Under the pieces are notes generated by a model that ran no database searches, was not told where the DNA came from, and saw only the letters and a program-made list of their open reading frames with translations. The translations under genes and the position numbers were made by a program. This document shows positions 5,623-15,206 of a DNA stretch of 32,768 nt, piece after piece (position 1 is the stretch's first letter; the number at the start of each line of letters is the position of its first letter). The stretch covers positions 1 through 32,768 of the forward strand of contig DAHUXN010000087.1 of assembly GCA_027307115.1 (NCBI GenBank). The letters run 5' to 3'. Origin of the DNA: Acidobacteriota bacterium. GTDB lineage: Bacteria; Acidobacteriota; Terriglobia; Acidiferrales; UBA7541.

Positions 5623-8067
5623 TTATTCGTGCCGCAGTGCGACCATCGGATCCGTGCGCATGGCGCGACGCGCGGGAAGGTAACAGGCAACTAGCGCGAC
5701 GGCAAGCAGCAGAACCCCCACACCCGCATAGGTCAACGGATCCGTGGGGCTCACACCAAAAAGTTCATTCGTGAGCGCGCGCGTCAGCACAAACGATGCC
5801 GCCAGGCCAATCGCAATGCCCACAAACGCCAGAATCGCGCCCTGCCGAAGCACCAGCGTGAAAATGCGACGCGGCTCCGCGCCCAGCGCCATGCGAATGC
5901 CCAGCTCATGCGTACGCTGTCGCGTGGTGTATGCCAGCACGCCATAAACTCCCACCGCCGCAAGAATCAGCGCCAGGAATCCAAACCCGCCAACGAAAAC
6001 TCCGCCAATGCGCGACGTTGTGCTGTTCAGTTCAATGCGTGATTGCAGCGTTGCCACATCGGAAAGCGGCAGGTCTGCATCGAGCGAATGCACGGCGTTC
6101 TCGGCGGCGCCGACGTACGCCAGTGGGTTCCCGCTGACGCGCAAATGGATGGCCACAAGCGGCGTGTAGTCCTGGAACAACGGAAGATACACAAACGGTT
6201 TCGGCTTCTGCCCCAGGTGATCGCTATCAAAATTCGCAGTGACGCCGACCACGGTGTACCACTTCCCGTTCTCGCGCACGCGCTTGCCAATTGCATCCTG
6301 ATTGGTCCAGTAGCGCCGCACGAATTCCTGATTCACCATGGCCACCAGCTGTGATTTGTCCGTGTCCCTCACCATGAATTCGCGTCCAGCAATCAGTGGA
6401 ATTTGCATGGTGCGCAGATAGTCCGGACTGACGCCCGCCAGATCCATCTTCATCGATTCGTGCAGCCGTGGAACATAGCCCTCCACATCCACGGCGACCT
6501 GGCTGATGGTCATGCTCATGGGAATCCAGCTGGCCAGCGCCGCGGACTTCACGCCCGGCAGCGCATTGAGCTTAGTGAGCAATTGACGATGGAATTCCAT
6601 CCCAGAATCTTTGCTGTAACCCACAGCTCCCAAGTCATAGTTTTCCAGCAGGACGTTTTGAGGATTGAAGCCGGGATTGAATTTTTGCTCAAGACGGAAG
6701 CTGCGGATGAAAAGCCCTGCGCAGATCAACAGCAGCAGCGACATGGCGATTTGCGCCACGACAAGAACGCTCGAAAGGCGGGCTTTTTGGCGTCCCCCGC
6801 TGGCGCTGCCCGATTCTTCTTTGAGCACGGTGACTGGCTGCAGCGAGGAAGAGCGGAGCGCCGGCAAAATTCCAAAAATCACGCCGGTGAGCAGCGAAAT
6901 GGCCAGGGTCGCGTACAGCACCGTGCTATCCGCGTGGTAATCCATGACGATCGGAATGTTTGAAGGGGGAATGAAGTCGCCAAACATTCCCGCAGTCCAC
7001 AACGTGAAGAGTATCGCAATGCCGCCGCCGCAAGACGCCAGAATCAGGCTTTCGACGAGCAATTGGCGGATTAGCCGCCAACGAGTAGCACCCATCGAAA
7101 GCCGTATCGCCATCTCGCGCCGCCTCGACACCGAACGCACCAGCAGCAGATTCGCAACATTCGCGCACGCCAGCAGCAGAACCACCCCGGAGATGGCCAT
7201 CAGCAGAAACAGAATCGTCCGCAGGTAATAATTCGCGCCCCACGGCGCGCGCCACAGCGGGTACAGCGTCGCGACACTGGCGCCGCGATGCGAGTCCGGA
7301 TACTGCTTGGCGATCTGCCCGTAAAGATTGCTTAGGTCCGCCTGCGCCTGCTTGCGCGTCACTCCGGGCTTCATATGCCCGATGGACATTAACCAATCCG
7401 TCTTGCGATCCTGCAGCAGGTTCGCATTCCCACTCACGAATTGCTGAATCATCACGGCGGGGATCCACAGGTCCGCACGGACGCCGGTCTGCGTGCCCTG
7501 AAAAATCGGCGGCGCTACGCCAACTACGGTGTACGGGCGCTTATTGATCTGAACTGTTTTATCGATGATGCTGCGGTCGGCGCCGAAATGCGTTTGCCAC
7601 AGTTGATAGCTGAGCACCACAACCGGAGCGCCGCCCGGCCGAGTGCCTTCTACCGGAAGAAAGGTCCGGCCAAGGAATGGGTGCAGGCCAAGCGTGTCGA
7701 AGTAATTCGCAGAGGCAAATTCACCCCAAACGCGTTGTGGCTTGGCGTTGCCGGTCAAATCCATAGACCACAGCGAGTACACCGCCAGGCTGGTCAGGCT
7801 GCGATTCTGGTCGCGCAAATCGACGTAATCGGGATAGGAAATAGGATTAGGATCGCTCTCCGGGCCTGCCGCGAGCTCGGCGTACTGGCTGGTATCCTTC
7901 ACGCCGGGAATGGGGTTGAGCACCGTCGAATTGATCCAGCTGAAAATCGTGGAGTTTGCGCCGATGCCAAGCGCCAGTGTGAGAATGGCAATGATGCTGA
8001 ATCCGGGCGCCTTCAAAAGGACCCGAAGACCGTAGCGAAAATCCTGAAGCAGCGTGCTCATCGACAC
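5623..8067 (-). CDS. ADOP-type orphan ABC permease (MacB/FtsX family)
   Basis: 814 residues. The N-terminus has [15 protein letters not shown] then a membrane segment (about 21-44) and a large MacB-type periplasmic domain. Three membrane segments at about 280-405 include [17 protein letters not shown] and [20 protein letters not shown]. The same module then repeats: membrane segment about 430-455, periplasmic domain, and a final three segments with [18 protein letters not shown]. This doubled MacB_PCD-FtsX arrangement without an ATPase is the hallmark of acidobacterial duplicated orphan permeases. MacB relatives export peptides, lipoproteins or drugs by mechanotransmission with a separate ATPase; no ATPase is present here and the substrate is unknown. 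The upstream 400-base region is rich in inverted repeats. Confidence 0.92.
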   Translation of the reverse strand: MSMSTLLQDFRYGLRVLLKAPGFSIIAILTLALGIGANSTIFSWINSTVLNPIPGVKDTSQYAELAAGPESDPNPISYPDYVDLRDQNRSLTSLAVYSLWSMDLTGNAKPQRVWGEFASANYFDTLGLHPFLGRTFLPVEGTRPGGAPVVVLSYQLWQTHFGADRSIIDKTVQINKRPYTVVGVAPPIFQGTQTGVRADLWIPAVMIQQFVSGNANLLQDRKTDWLMSIGHMKPGVTRKQAQADLSNLYGQIAKQYPDSHRGASVATLYPLWRAPWGANYYLRTILFLLMAISGVVLLLACANVANLLLVRSVSRRREMAIRLSMGATRWRLIRQLLVESLILASCGGGIAILFTLWTAGMFGDFIPPSNIPIVMDYHADSTVLYATLAISLLTGVIFGILPALRSSSLQPVTVLKEESGSASGGRQKARLSSVLVVAQIAMSLLLLICAGLFIRSFRLEQKFNPGFNPQNVLLENYDLGAVGYSKDSGMEFHRQLLTKLNALPGVKSAALASWIPMSMTISQVAVDVEGYVPRLHESMKMDLAGVSPDYLRTMQIPLIAGREFMVRDTDKSQLVAMVNQEFVRRYWTNQDAIGKRVRENGKWYTVVGVTANFDSDHLGQKPKPFVYLPLFQDYTPLVAIHLRVSGNPLAYVGAAENAVHSLDADLPLSDVATLQSRIELNSTTSRIGGVFVGGFGFLALILAAVGVYGVLAYTTRQRTHELGIRMALGAEPRRIFTLVLRQGAILAFVGIAIGLAASFVLTRALTNELFGVSPTDPLTYAGVGVLLLAVALVACYLPARRAMRTDPMVALRHE

Positions 8068-8476
8068 TCCATTCGATCTAGGCGTTTAGCGTGACCAACG
8101 CCAGAACTGTCGCCATTTAGTTGCTGGTAGATACACCTCATAAATCGCACGTCGGCATCCAAAACCGCAATGCGATAAGCGCTTCACTGCCAAGTGGTTG
8201 CGGCAAAATTCCCCGACCCGCAATGGTTTGACTGTCCACTATTGGGACGAACGTGTCGCTGAAACGGACGATAGTGGCGACACGGGTTCTCAAACTGTCC
8301 GGTTTTCATTCCCGTGAGTTCTGGACCTGACAGCCTTGCTCCGGTTAATTCCCTTGACTGTAGGGCGCCCGGCAGAGTTTAATTTAATTCTGCCCACCCT
8401 TAGGCCCCCCGTGCATCTAAATCTTGTGGAGCATTTTAGCTCTACTACTGACAGTCTCGGAAGGAGTTCATTCAAG
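8068..8476. other. Divergent promoter region between ADOP permease and OmpA-family gene
   Basis: 409 bases without a gene. Several dyads cluster between 8230 and 8300. They are a perfect 8-bp pair CGTGTCGC/GCGACACG (8252-8259 and 8277-8284), GTCC/GGAC around ACTATTG, and CCACTAT/ATAGTGG. The right half has a candidate sigma-70 promoter and an AT-rich palindrome. Some dyads probably control the permease, whose start is 160-240 bases away. Confidence 0.5.
8354..8394 (+). promoter_or_regulatory. Candidate sigma-70 promoter with overlapping palindrome
   Basis: TTGACT at 8354-8359 and TTTAAT at 8378-8383 are spaced 18 bases, about 95 bases before the OmpA-family start at 8477. The -10 lies inside an inverted repeat, GGCAGA (8371-8376) with TCTGCC (8389-8394), so a repressor could block the promoter. 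This is pattern matching only. Confidence 0.4.
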
Positions 8477-10243
8477 ATGAGAACGAAACTTTTCGCGCTC
8501 GCTCCTGTTCTCGCTATCGTCGCAGCCCTCATTACCGCATCACCCGCATTCGCGCAGGACGGGAAGCTCAAGATTAAAGTAAGCCCCAAACAGGCTTATG
8601 TATTCGTGGACGGCAACGCAATCAAGAATGGCAATCAAACGATCAAGCTGCCCGCGGGCAAGCATTCCGTGGGCGTTTATAACTATGGGTACAGCCCGCA
8701 GACGCAGGACGTGGACATCACGGCGGGCAAGACGACCGACATCAAGGTGGCGTTGCAATCGGCGGGCGGAGAAGTTTCGGGACCGTTCGGCGACATTGAA
8801 CTCAAGGGCGACCGCAGCGCGGCCGTGCTGCTAAACGGCAAGAAGCCCGCATATTTCGTAGGGCACGTCGACGAATTCGACTGGAACTGGCTGTGGCACC
8901 AGCAATTGCTGGTGCGACCTGGGACGTATCAGATCGACGTGACTCACAATGGCCAAACTGTGTGGTCAGGCCCCGTGACGGTGCAGGCCGGCCAGCGCGT
9001 TTCGGTGCAACTGCACGACGGAAAAACAAAGACGAAAAATTGGAAGCAAGGCAACACACTCGGGCCGCAACCGCGATTCAAGGCCGGTTTCGCCAGCTCG
9101 ACGGTGGCGGTTGCGCCAGTCTCCGGAACTTTTTCAGCTTCCCAGACGCAACTCAATTGCGGCGATTCTTCGCAGTTAACGTGGAGCTCGACGGACGCCG
9201 TGGACGTGAACATCAGCGAAGTCGGTGACGTGAACGCGAGCGGCAACAAGACCGTCACGCCATTGAAAACGACGACCTACAACTACACAGCGACGGGCCC
9301 GGGCGGCACTGTGACGCAGAGCGCCACGATAAACGTCAACATTCAACCGACCGCGACGCTGACGCTGAATCCGACCGACGTGAAATATCACAAGATCGGC
9401 GACAAGGTGAAAGAGGACGGAACGTCGACGCTGACGTGGACTTCGTCGAATGCCAGTAAAGTGACAATCGATCCTATCGGCGACGTCGCCACCAGCGGCA
9501 ATCAAACCATCACTGCCACGCCGAAGCAGCAGAACATCGGGCCAATCGACGAAAATCAGCCATACACGCTGACCGCGACGAACGTCTGCGGCGGCACGAC
9601 TACGCAAACGGCGAATCTGCACATCACTGGCTCCATTGAACCGATGCCCGTGGTGACGCTGGAAAGCGTTTTCTATCCCACGGCGTATCCTGTCAAGGAG
9701 CATCCGGACGTGGGACTTCTGGGCAGCCAGCAGCAGTCGCTCGACCAAGTGGCGTCAACGTTCAAGAAATATTTGGACTACGACGATACGGCGAAGTTGA
9801 CTGTTGTGGGGCATGCGGACGTCCGAGGCTCGGCGCCATACAACGAAGCGCTCAGCGAGAGGCGTGCGGACCGCGTGAAGGATTATCTTGTTGCGCAGGG
9901 AATCTCCGCCGACAAGATCGAGACGCGCGCGGAAGGCAAAGAGCGGCAACTCGATCAGTCGGAAGTGGATCAACTGCAGCAGCAGAATCCTGCGAAGCCG
10001 GAAAAGTGGATGATGCGCCGCGTCAAGAACACGTGGCTCGCATACAACCGCCGCGTGGATATTATTCTGCAACCGACGGGTCAGGAGTCAACGAAGTTCT
10101 ATCCCGATGGCGCGTCGGACGCGAAAATTCTGTGGCAGTTGCCCAAGCCGCTGCTGAGGAACGTGCGCAAGGCGGAAAGCCCGAGTCAGCCGCCCGCGCA
10201 GCAACCGCCTTCTCAGCCACAGCCTCAGCAAGAGCAGCAATAA
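8477..10243 (+). CDS. PEGA / Ig-like / OmpA-family cell-envelope protein
   Basis: 588 residues from ATG 8477, chosen because AAGGAG lies upstream and the product then begins with a clean signal peptide (cleavage near AFAQ, residue 27). Residues 28-95 form a PEGA-type domain (KLKIKVSPKQAYVFVDG). About 195-370 are two Ig-like repeats with SASQTQLNCGDSSQLTWSS and a related second unit. About 395-540 is an OmpA C-terminal peptidoglycan-binding domain with GHADVRGSAPYNEALSERRA. The tail is rich in P and Q. It is likely exported and anchored to peptidoglycan, with the Ig repeats as spacers. It has its own promoter region and a terminator just downstream, so it appears to be monocistronic. Partner unknown. 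Confidence 0.88.
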   Translation: MRTKLFALAPVLAIVAALITASPAFAQDGKLKIKVSPKQAYVFVDGNAIKNGNQTIKLPAGKHSVGVYNYGYSPQTQDVDITAGKTTDIKVALQSAGGEVSGPFGDIELKGDRSAAVLLNGKKPAYFVGHVDEFDWNWLWHQQLLVRPGTYQIDVTHNGQTVWSGPVTVQAGQRVSVQLHDGKTKTKNWKQGNTLGPQPRFKAGFASSTVAVAPVSGTFSASQTQLNCGDSSQLTWSSTDAVDVNISEVGDVNASGNKTVTPLKTTTYNYTATGPGGTVTQSATINVNIQPTATLTLNPTDVKYHKIGDKVKEDGTSTLTWTSSNASKVTIDPIGDVATSGNQTITATPKQQNIGPIDENQPYTLTATNVCGGTTTQTANLHITGSIEPMPVVTLESVFYPTAYPVKEHPDVGLLGSQQQSLDQVASTFKKYLDYDDTAKLTVVGHADVRGSAPYNEALSERRADRVKDYLVAQGISADKIETRAEGKERQLDQSEVDQLQQQNPAKPEKWMMRRVKNTWLAYNRRVDIILQPTGQESTKFYPDGASDAKILWQLPKPLLRNVRKAESPSQPPAQQPPSQPQPQQEQQ

Positions 10244-10281
10244 ATAAATCCGGCCGGGAATTTCCGGTCAGAGAAGCAAAG

Positions 10282-10313
10282 GGCCTGCGACCGGAAACGG
10301 CGCAGGCCTTTTT
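10282..10313 (+). terminator. Rho-independent terminator after the OmpA-family gene
   Basis: GGCCTGCG (10282-10289) pairs with CGCAGGCC (10301-10308), extended by CCG-GAAA-CGG inside, and TTTTT follows at once. It lies 38 bases past the stop codon. Confidence 0.85.
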
Positions 10314-10377
10314 GTTTGGTCGTGATTTATTCCGTCGCGACTCTTTTGCCGCAAGCGCCGCGTGAAGCGGAGTCCTT

Positions 10378-10704
10378 TTACGCCGTGGCGGCGCGGTAGC
10401 CGGCGCGGGACGCTTTCTTGAGCGCCTCGACGGCTTCGGCGGTGGACATCAGCGGCGTGGTCTTTACTGACTTGCACGCGCCGCCGCCCGCAAACGCGAT
10501 CGCGATAGCCGCGGCGGCTACATTGTCAGGCATTTCAGCAATGCAGACGATGTCGTAGTCGCCAAACGCGAACCATCCTTCTTGTAATTTCCCGCCGAGA
10601 TTCTCAACCGCGGGACGCACTGCTTCGATGCGGTCGACCGGATTCCTAATTAGCGCCTGCCAAGCTTGGTCGTTGTACGCCACCTGAATCAGATAGTGGG
10701 GCAT
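10378..10704 (-). CDS. GYD domain protein
   Basis: 108 residues from ATG 10704, which has AAGGAGG four bases upstream. The sequence MPHYLIQVAYNDQAWQALI, the motif KLQEGWFAFGDYDIVCIAE and the alternating strand/helix pattern match GYD-domain proteins. These are small cytosolic ferredoxin-fold proteins of unknown biochemical role. It is convergent with the OmpA-family gene and divergent from the BtuF-like gene 120 bases away. Confidence 0.85.
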   Translation of the reverse strand: MPHYLIQVAYNDQAWQALIRNPVDRIEAVRPAVENLGGKLQEGWFAFGDYDIVCIAEMPDNVAAAAIAIAFAGGGACKSVKTTPLMSTAEAVEALKKASRAGYRAATA

Positions 10705-10824
10705 GGTGCCTCCTTGTGAAGAAATTTGGGAAGATTTGATGGACATCCTCCCACCGGCAACCGCTCGTGTCAAACGAAACCGGCGTTGTGCCTGCGCGGC
10801 GATGCCGATAGAATCGAAAGTTCC

Positions 10825-11634
10825 ATGGCCAAGAAATTTCAACGCATTGTGTCTCTCGCGCCGAGCGTCACTTCGATTTTGGTGGCGATTGGAGCGCGAC
10901 GGCAGCTTGTCGCCGTGAGCCGCTGGTGCAAAGATGTCGCAGGTGTTCGGGGCCTGCCGGAGTTTGGCGATTGCTGGGAGATGGACACGGCCCCGCTTTT
11001 GAAGTTGCGGCCGACGCTGATTATTGGCTCGGTACCATTCAAAACGGAAACCGTGCAGAAAATCCTGGCCCTGCCTGTTCCTTTTCTCGCGCTGAATCCG
11101 CGCACGCTCTCCGATGTGGAAAGTGATATTCGTGCGCTAGGCGCTTTGGCGGGCGCAACGGCGTGCGCATCGGCGCTGATTCGCGAGATGCGCCGAAACT
11201 TCGAACGCATTTGGGCAATTGCGAAACGTGCGAAGACGCGGCCGCGCGTTTATTGCGAGGCGTGGCCGAATCCGCGAATCAGTTCGCCGCCATGGGTCGC
11301 TGAGCTGATCGAAATCGCCGGCGGCGAGATGGTCGTACCGGCAGGAGAGAAAGTTTCTGATGACGACGTCGCGCGGGCGCGACCCGACGTGATTGTATTG
11401 GCGTGGACAGCAACCGGCGGAAAGTCAAAGCCGGAACAAGCGATTGCGAATCCAGCGTGGCAAGATGTGCCGGCGGTGCGCGGCCGTCGAGTGTTCGCGG
11501 TGCGCGACGAATTGCTGAACACGCCGGGTCCGCCGCTGGTGCGCGGCGCGGAAGAGTTGCTGCGGCTTTTGCATCCGGAACTTGCGATTGGCGCGAGACA
11601 CCGCGAGCGAAAACGGCAGCGAAGGAACGCGTGA
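10825..11634 (+). CDS. BtuF-like periplasmic-binding-fold protein without signal peptide
   Basis: 269 residues from ATG 10825. RIVSLAPSVTSILVAIGA opens the fold, and LLKLRPTLIIGSVPFK plus PDVIVLAWTATGG are typical of the cobalamin/iron-siderophore binding family (BtuF, Fe-B12 PBP). Length matches. True BtuF is exported, but this product begins almost directly with the fold and has no signal peptide; an upstream extension to 10726 does not add one. It may act in the cytoplasm or be a cobalamin-binding accessory protein. No transporter permease or ATPase is adjacent. A Nudix gene follows 49 bases later. Confidence 0.75.
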   Translation: MAKKFQRIVSLAPSVTSILVAIGARRQLVAVSRWCKDVAGVRGLPEFGDCWEMDTAPLLKLRPTLIIGSVPFKTETVQKILALPVPFLALNPRTLSDVESDIRALGALAGATACASALIREMRRNFERIWAIAKRAKTRPRVYCEAWPNPRISSPPWVAELIEIAGGEMVVPAGEKVSDDDVARARPDVIVLAWTATGGKSKPEQAIANPAWQDVPAVRGRRVFAVRDELLNTPGPPLVRGAEELLRLLHPELAIGARHRERKRQRRNA

Positions 11635-11683
11635 CGATTCCCCAAAAAGCCTGCGAAGAAGCGCCGGCCAACGGAGCAGCGCG

Positions 11684-12115
11684 ATGTTAGTCGTGGCTGC
11701 GGTGATTGTGCGCGAGGGGCGCGTGCTTGCGTGCCAGCGGAGCCGCTCTGGCCAATTTCCCCAGAAGTGGGAATTCCCGGGCGGCAAAGTGCAGAGCGAT
11801 GAATCGCCGGAAGCTGCACTGGCGCGCGAGTTGCGCGAGGAGTTGTCAGTTAATGCGAGCGTTGGCGCGGAGATTTGCCGCACGCGACACAAATATTCAG
11901 AGATGCCGTCGGTGGTTGAATTGATTTTCTTCGCCGCTACGATTGATTCCGGCGAGATTCACAATCGCGTATTCGAAGAAATTGCATGGGTCGCGCCGCA
12001 GAAATTAACGGAGATGGATTTCCTTGACGCAGACCGCGAATTGATTTCCAAGCTGGCAACCGGCGGCATTCAGCTGCAGCGCGTAACAGACGCGAAGCGC
12101 GAGGCTTCTTCGTAA
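11684..12115 (+). CDS. Nudix hydrolase, MutT/8-oxo-dGTP type
   Basis: 143 residues from ATG 11684; longer in-frame starts would overlap the BtuF-like gene. The Nudix box runs from G34 (GGKVQSDE) through REL-REE at 48-53, with E40 and the metal-binding glutamates present. The glycine that usually follows the EE pair is a serine (EELSV). FPQKWEFPGGK before the box is typical of MutT, which removes oxidised guanine nucleotides from the pool. The protein is cytosolic. Specificity is inferred from family likeness only. An amidase gene follows after 34 bases. Confidence 0.85.
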   Translation: MLVVAAVIVREGRVLACQRSRSGQFPQKWEFPGGKVQSDESPEAALARELREELSVNASVGAEICRTRHKYSEMPSVVELIFFAATIDSGEIHNRVFEEIAWVAPQKLTEMDFLDADRELISKLATGGIQLQRVTDAKREASS

Positions 12116-12149
12116 AATTATTGACGAATATTTCTGCTATTCTCTCCGC

Positions 12150-13028
12150 GTGCGACGCGCGCTCATTATTGCGTGGTTTTTATTTGCTGCCGGCGTTTGC
12201 GCCACGCTTGCGGCGCAGAATCCACAACAGGCGCAGCCACAGAAACCTGTTCAGCCTGGCGCTCAACCAACCATTCCGCCGCAACAGGCTCCCCCGATGC
12301 AAATTCCGGCGCCTCCACAAACTCAAACGCCCGCAGCGCCGCAGGCGCCCGCGGCCCCGGCGCACACACTCCGCATCGTCGTTCTCAATCCGGCGCACGG
12401 AGGCGCGGACACGGGGGCGCGCGGTCCGAGCGGAGCAGCGGAAAAAGATCTAGTGCTGGAATTCGCGCAAATCGTTGGCGATGCTTTGCGCGAGCAGGGC
12501 TTTCAAGTGGTGATCACGCGGCGCGGCGACACGGATCCTTCGTTTGACGATCGCGCAACGATTGCCAACGCGCAGAGCGATGCGATCTTCATAAGTTTGC
12601 ACATTGGCTCGACGGGACCCGCGGGAACAGTACGCACTTACACGTATCTATTCCCGTCCGTTGCCGGGCCGAACACAACCGCAGGCGGACAAACTCAGGG
12701 CGTGAACGCGATGGCCGTGCAGCCAGCCGCGCCCCCGCCGGGATTTTTGCCGTGGAGGGAGGCGCAACAGCCTTACGCGCAACAGAGTCGAAATTTGGGC
12801 GACTTGCTTCAAGTTGAGTTGGCGCAAAAATTCAAAGGCTCGCCGGAAATTTCGTCTAGCCTGCCGGTATACGAGTTGCGCTCCGTCGCAACGCCGGCGG
12901 TGGCCGTGGAAATTTCGAATATCGCGGCTGGCTCGCAGCAACTCGAGGCGATGGCTGCGGGCTTGGCCGATGGAATCGCTCGCGCCGTGGCGGCATACAA
13001 AACAATCTACCCGGCCGGAGGGAAATAA
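12150..13028 (+). CDS. N-acetylmuramoyl-L-alanine amidase (Amidase_3)
   Basis: 292 residues starting at GTG 12150. There is a signal peptide (about 1-22, ending AAQ) and then a P/Q/A-rich linker to about residue 70. The catalytic domain has zinc ligands H83 (NPAHGG), E98 (AEKDL) and H151 (SLHIGS), and a late glutamate in VAVEISNIA. The enzyme cleaves the amide between MurNAc and the stem peptide in the periplasm. The motif SLHIGS differs from the usual SLHaN, and the late glutamate motif is shorter than the family's, so substrate detail may differ. It abuts the GerMN gene with no gap and is probably cotranscribed with it. Confidence 0.88.
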   Translation: MRRALIIAWFLFAAGVCATLAAQNPQQAQPQKPVQPGAQPTIPPQQAPPMQIPAPPQTQTPAAPQAPAAPAHTLRIVVLNPAHGGADTGARGPSGAAEKDLVLEFAQIVGDALREQGFQVVITRRGDTDPSFDDRATIANAQSDAIFISLHIGSTGPAGTVRTYTYLFPSVAGPNTTAGGQTQGVNAMAVQPAAPPPGFLPWREAQQPYAQQSRNLGDLLQVELAQKFKGSPEISSSLPVYELRSVATPAVAVEISNIAAGSQQLEAMAAGLADGIARAVAAYKTIYPAGGK

Positions 13029-13694
13029 TTGCCGCGACACCTGAAAATCGGCGTGATCGTGCTGGTGGTTGCGGTCGTCGTGGGATTGGTTTATGTGCGC
13101 GTGCTGCACCAGCGCGTCGCGCGGCTGGCGCGGACACAAGCAACCGAAGAGCAGGAGCGCCGCGAAGTGGTCGCGCCGCCCATTTCAACGCCAACCGACG
13201 TGGTCGCGAATGCGCAGGTTTTTTGGCTTTCGAGCACGCAGCCGGACCGGCTTACCTCAGTAACAGTGCAACTGCCGCTCTCGGCGGACCCTGTGGAGCG
13301 CGCGAAGCAGTTGATAGGCGCGTTGATTACGAATCCGCCGACCTCCGCGCAGCGAACGCTGCCGGTTGGCGCGACGTTGCTGAGTTTTTACATTCTGCCG
13401 GATGGCACGGCGGTCGCGGATTTCTCAGACGCGCTCGCGTCGGAAATGCCTTCGGGAATTTTGAGCGAGTGGATGGCCGTGAATTCCATTGTGCAGACGC
13501 TCGCGGCCAACATGCCCGGAATCGTGCGGCTGAAAATTCTGATTCATGGCCAGGAAGCGGAAACGCTGGCGGGACACATCGACATTTCCGGATTTTTTGA
13601 CTTGCGCGCCCAGCCCGCGGCTGCGCCAGGGACGGCAACACCCGCCGCGACCGCTCCCGCACAACAACCAAAACCCGTTGCGCCCGCCGGTTGA
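13029..13694 (+). CDS. GerMN domain membrane-anchored protein
   Basis: 221 residues starting at TTG 13029, directly after the amidase stop. GGAGGG six bases upstream supports this rare start. There is one N-terminal membrane segment (about 7-25). A GerMN domain spans about 70-195 ([20 protein letters not shown] ... [14 protein letters not shown]). The tail is A/P/Q-rich. GerMN is a small domain of spore germination protein GerM and of many envelope proteins, often next to amidases, and is thought to act at peptidoglycan. No sporulation is implied. It overlaps or abuts rph. Confidence 0.85.
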   Translation: MPRHLKIGVIVLVVAVVVGLVYVRVLHQRVARLARTQATEEQERREVVAPPISTPTDVVANAQVFWLSSTQPDRLTSVTVQLPLSADPVERAKQLIGALITNPPTSAQRTLPVGATLLSFYILPDGTAVADFSDALASEMPSGILSEWMAVNSIVQTLAANMPGIVRLKILIHGQEAETLAGHIDISGFFDLRAQPAAAPGTATPAATAPAQQPKPVAPAG

Positions 13695-13720
13695 CACTGA
13701 CCGCAGCGGCCTTCACACTA

Positions 13721-14482
13721 ATGCACGACGTACTCGGAGGATTTGTGCGACCCGACGGACGCGCGGCGAACGAATTGCGGCCAGTGAAACTGACGCCGGA
13801 TTTCGTGTCGACGGCGGAAGGAAGCGTGTTGATTGAAGCGGGCCGCACGCGCGTGGTGGCCACCGCGACCGTGGAAGACGGCGTGCCGCAATTTTTAAGG
13901 AATCAAGGAAAAGGATGGGTGACGAGCGAGTACGGAATGCTGCCGCGCGCCACGGACAAACGCACGCCGCGCGAGGCCGCGCGAGGCAAGCAATCGGGGC
14001 GCACGCAGGAAATTCAGCGGCTGATCGGACGGGCGCTGCGCGCCGTCACGAACCTCGATGCGTTGGGCGAGAGAACCGTGTGGATCGACTGCGACGTAAT
14101 CGAAGCGGACGGCGGAACGCGCACAGCGTCAATTTCAGGCGCATTTGTGGCCTTGGCGCTGGCGTTTGAACGCATGAAGGCAGCCGGCATCTTGCGCACG
14201 ATTCCGCTGCACGATTCCGTGGCGGCGATCAGCGTCGGCATCGTGAACGATGAACCGCTGCTCGACCTCGCATATGAGGAAGATTCTCGCGCGCAGGTGG
14301 ACATGAACGTGGTGATGACCGGGTCGGGGAAACTGGTGGAAGTGCAAGCGACAGCGGAAGGACGGCCGTTCACGGAGAACGAAATGCAGTCGCTTTTGCG
14401 CCTGGCCGCGGCGGGCGTGCGTCATTTGACTGAAGTGCAGCAGGAGCTGCTCCACATGGAATTCCGTGCCCGCGCGCGTTAA
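13721..14482 (+). CDS. rph: Ribonuclease PH
   Basis: 253 residues from ATG 13721 (an upstream TTG at 13691 adds ten residues unlike the family). [20 protein letters not shown] is the classic start. [49 protein letters not shown] and VDMNVVMTG are core motifs of the phosphorolytic 3-prime exonuclease. It trims tRNA 3-prime ends with phosphate and forms a hexamer in the cytoplasm. Gene order GerMN-rph-rdgB is the same as gerM-rph-rdgB(ysnA) in Bacillus subtilis. Its stop overlaps the start of the next gene by 17 bases. Confidence 0.95.
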   Translation: MHDVLGGFVRPDGRAANELRPVKLTPDFVSTAEGSVLIEAGRTRVVATATVEDGVPQFLRNQGKGWVTSEYGMLPRATDKRTPREAARGKQSGRTQEIQRLIGRALRAVTNLDALGERTVWIDCDVIEADGGTRTASISGAFVALALAFERMKAAGILRTIPLHDSVAAISVGIVNDEPLLDLAYEEDSRAQVDMNVVMTGSGKLVEVQATAEGRPFTENEMQSLLRLAAAGVRHLTEVQQELLHMEFRARAR

Positions 14483-15062
14483 GCTGCTGCTCGCGTCATC
14501 GAATGCGAACAAGCTCCGCGAATATCGTTCGATGGCCGAGGGATGCGCCATTGAACTGGATTTGCTGCCGCGATTCCGCGAATTACCCGCTTTCCCCGAA
14601 GACGCTCCCACATTCGCCGAAAACGCCGCGGGAAAAGCTCTGCATTACAGCCGGTCAAGCGAAGAAATAATTTTCGCGGATGATTCCGGGCTGGTCGTGC
14701 CGGCCTTGGACGGAGCGCCCGGAGTGCATTCAGCGCGATATGCGGGCGAGAACGCGAGCGATGCCAAGCGCATCGACAAATTGCTTACCGAAATGCGCGG
14801 CATGAAGGGCGATAATCGGCGTGCGCGGTTTGTGTGCGTGATTGCGGCGGCGCGCGCCGGACGAATGCTGGCGGTGGTGTCCGATTCAGCGGAAGGCGTT
14901 ATCGCGGACGAGCCGCTCGGACACGCAGGATTCGGGTATGATCCGATATTTTATTTTCCACCTCGCGGGAAGACATTCGCCGAGTTGCGCGAAGCGGAGA
15001 AAAACGAAGTCAGCCATCGCGGCAAAGCATTTCGCAAATTGCTCGCTGCTGTCTCCCCGTAA
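14466..15062 (+). CDS. rdgB: XTP/dITP diphosphatase (RdgB/HAM1)
   Basis: 198 residues from GTG 14466, overlapping rph by 17 bases. [52 protein letters not shown] and [11 protein letters not shown] are the signature motifs of the family. The enzyme removes XTP, ITP and dITP from the nucleotide pool, keeping them out of DNA and RNA. Translation is likely coupled to rph. With the Nudix gene upstream, this stretch holds two nucleotide-pool sanitising enzymes. Confidence 0.95.
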   Translation: MPARVKLLLASSNANKLREYRSMAEGCAIELDLLPRFRELPAFPEDAPTFAENAAGKALHYSRSSEEIIFADDSGLVVPALDGAPGVHSARYAGENASDAKRIDKLLTEMRGMKGDNRRARFVCVIAAARAGRMLAVVSDSAEGVIADEPLGHAGFGYDPIFYFPPRGKTFAELREAEKNEVSHRGKAFRKLLAAVSP

Positions 15063-15206
15063 AGCCGGCCTGCTACATCCTCGATGAGATGCCGTAAATA
15101 CCGTAAATCCTGTATGAATCGCCGGTCGAGAATTCGAATCTAACACTAGTTGTGAAACGCGCGGCAAAGGAGTAAAAAGAAGTCTTCTGTCCGCGAGGAC
15201 TCTCCC

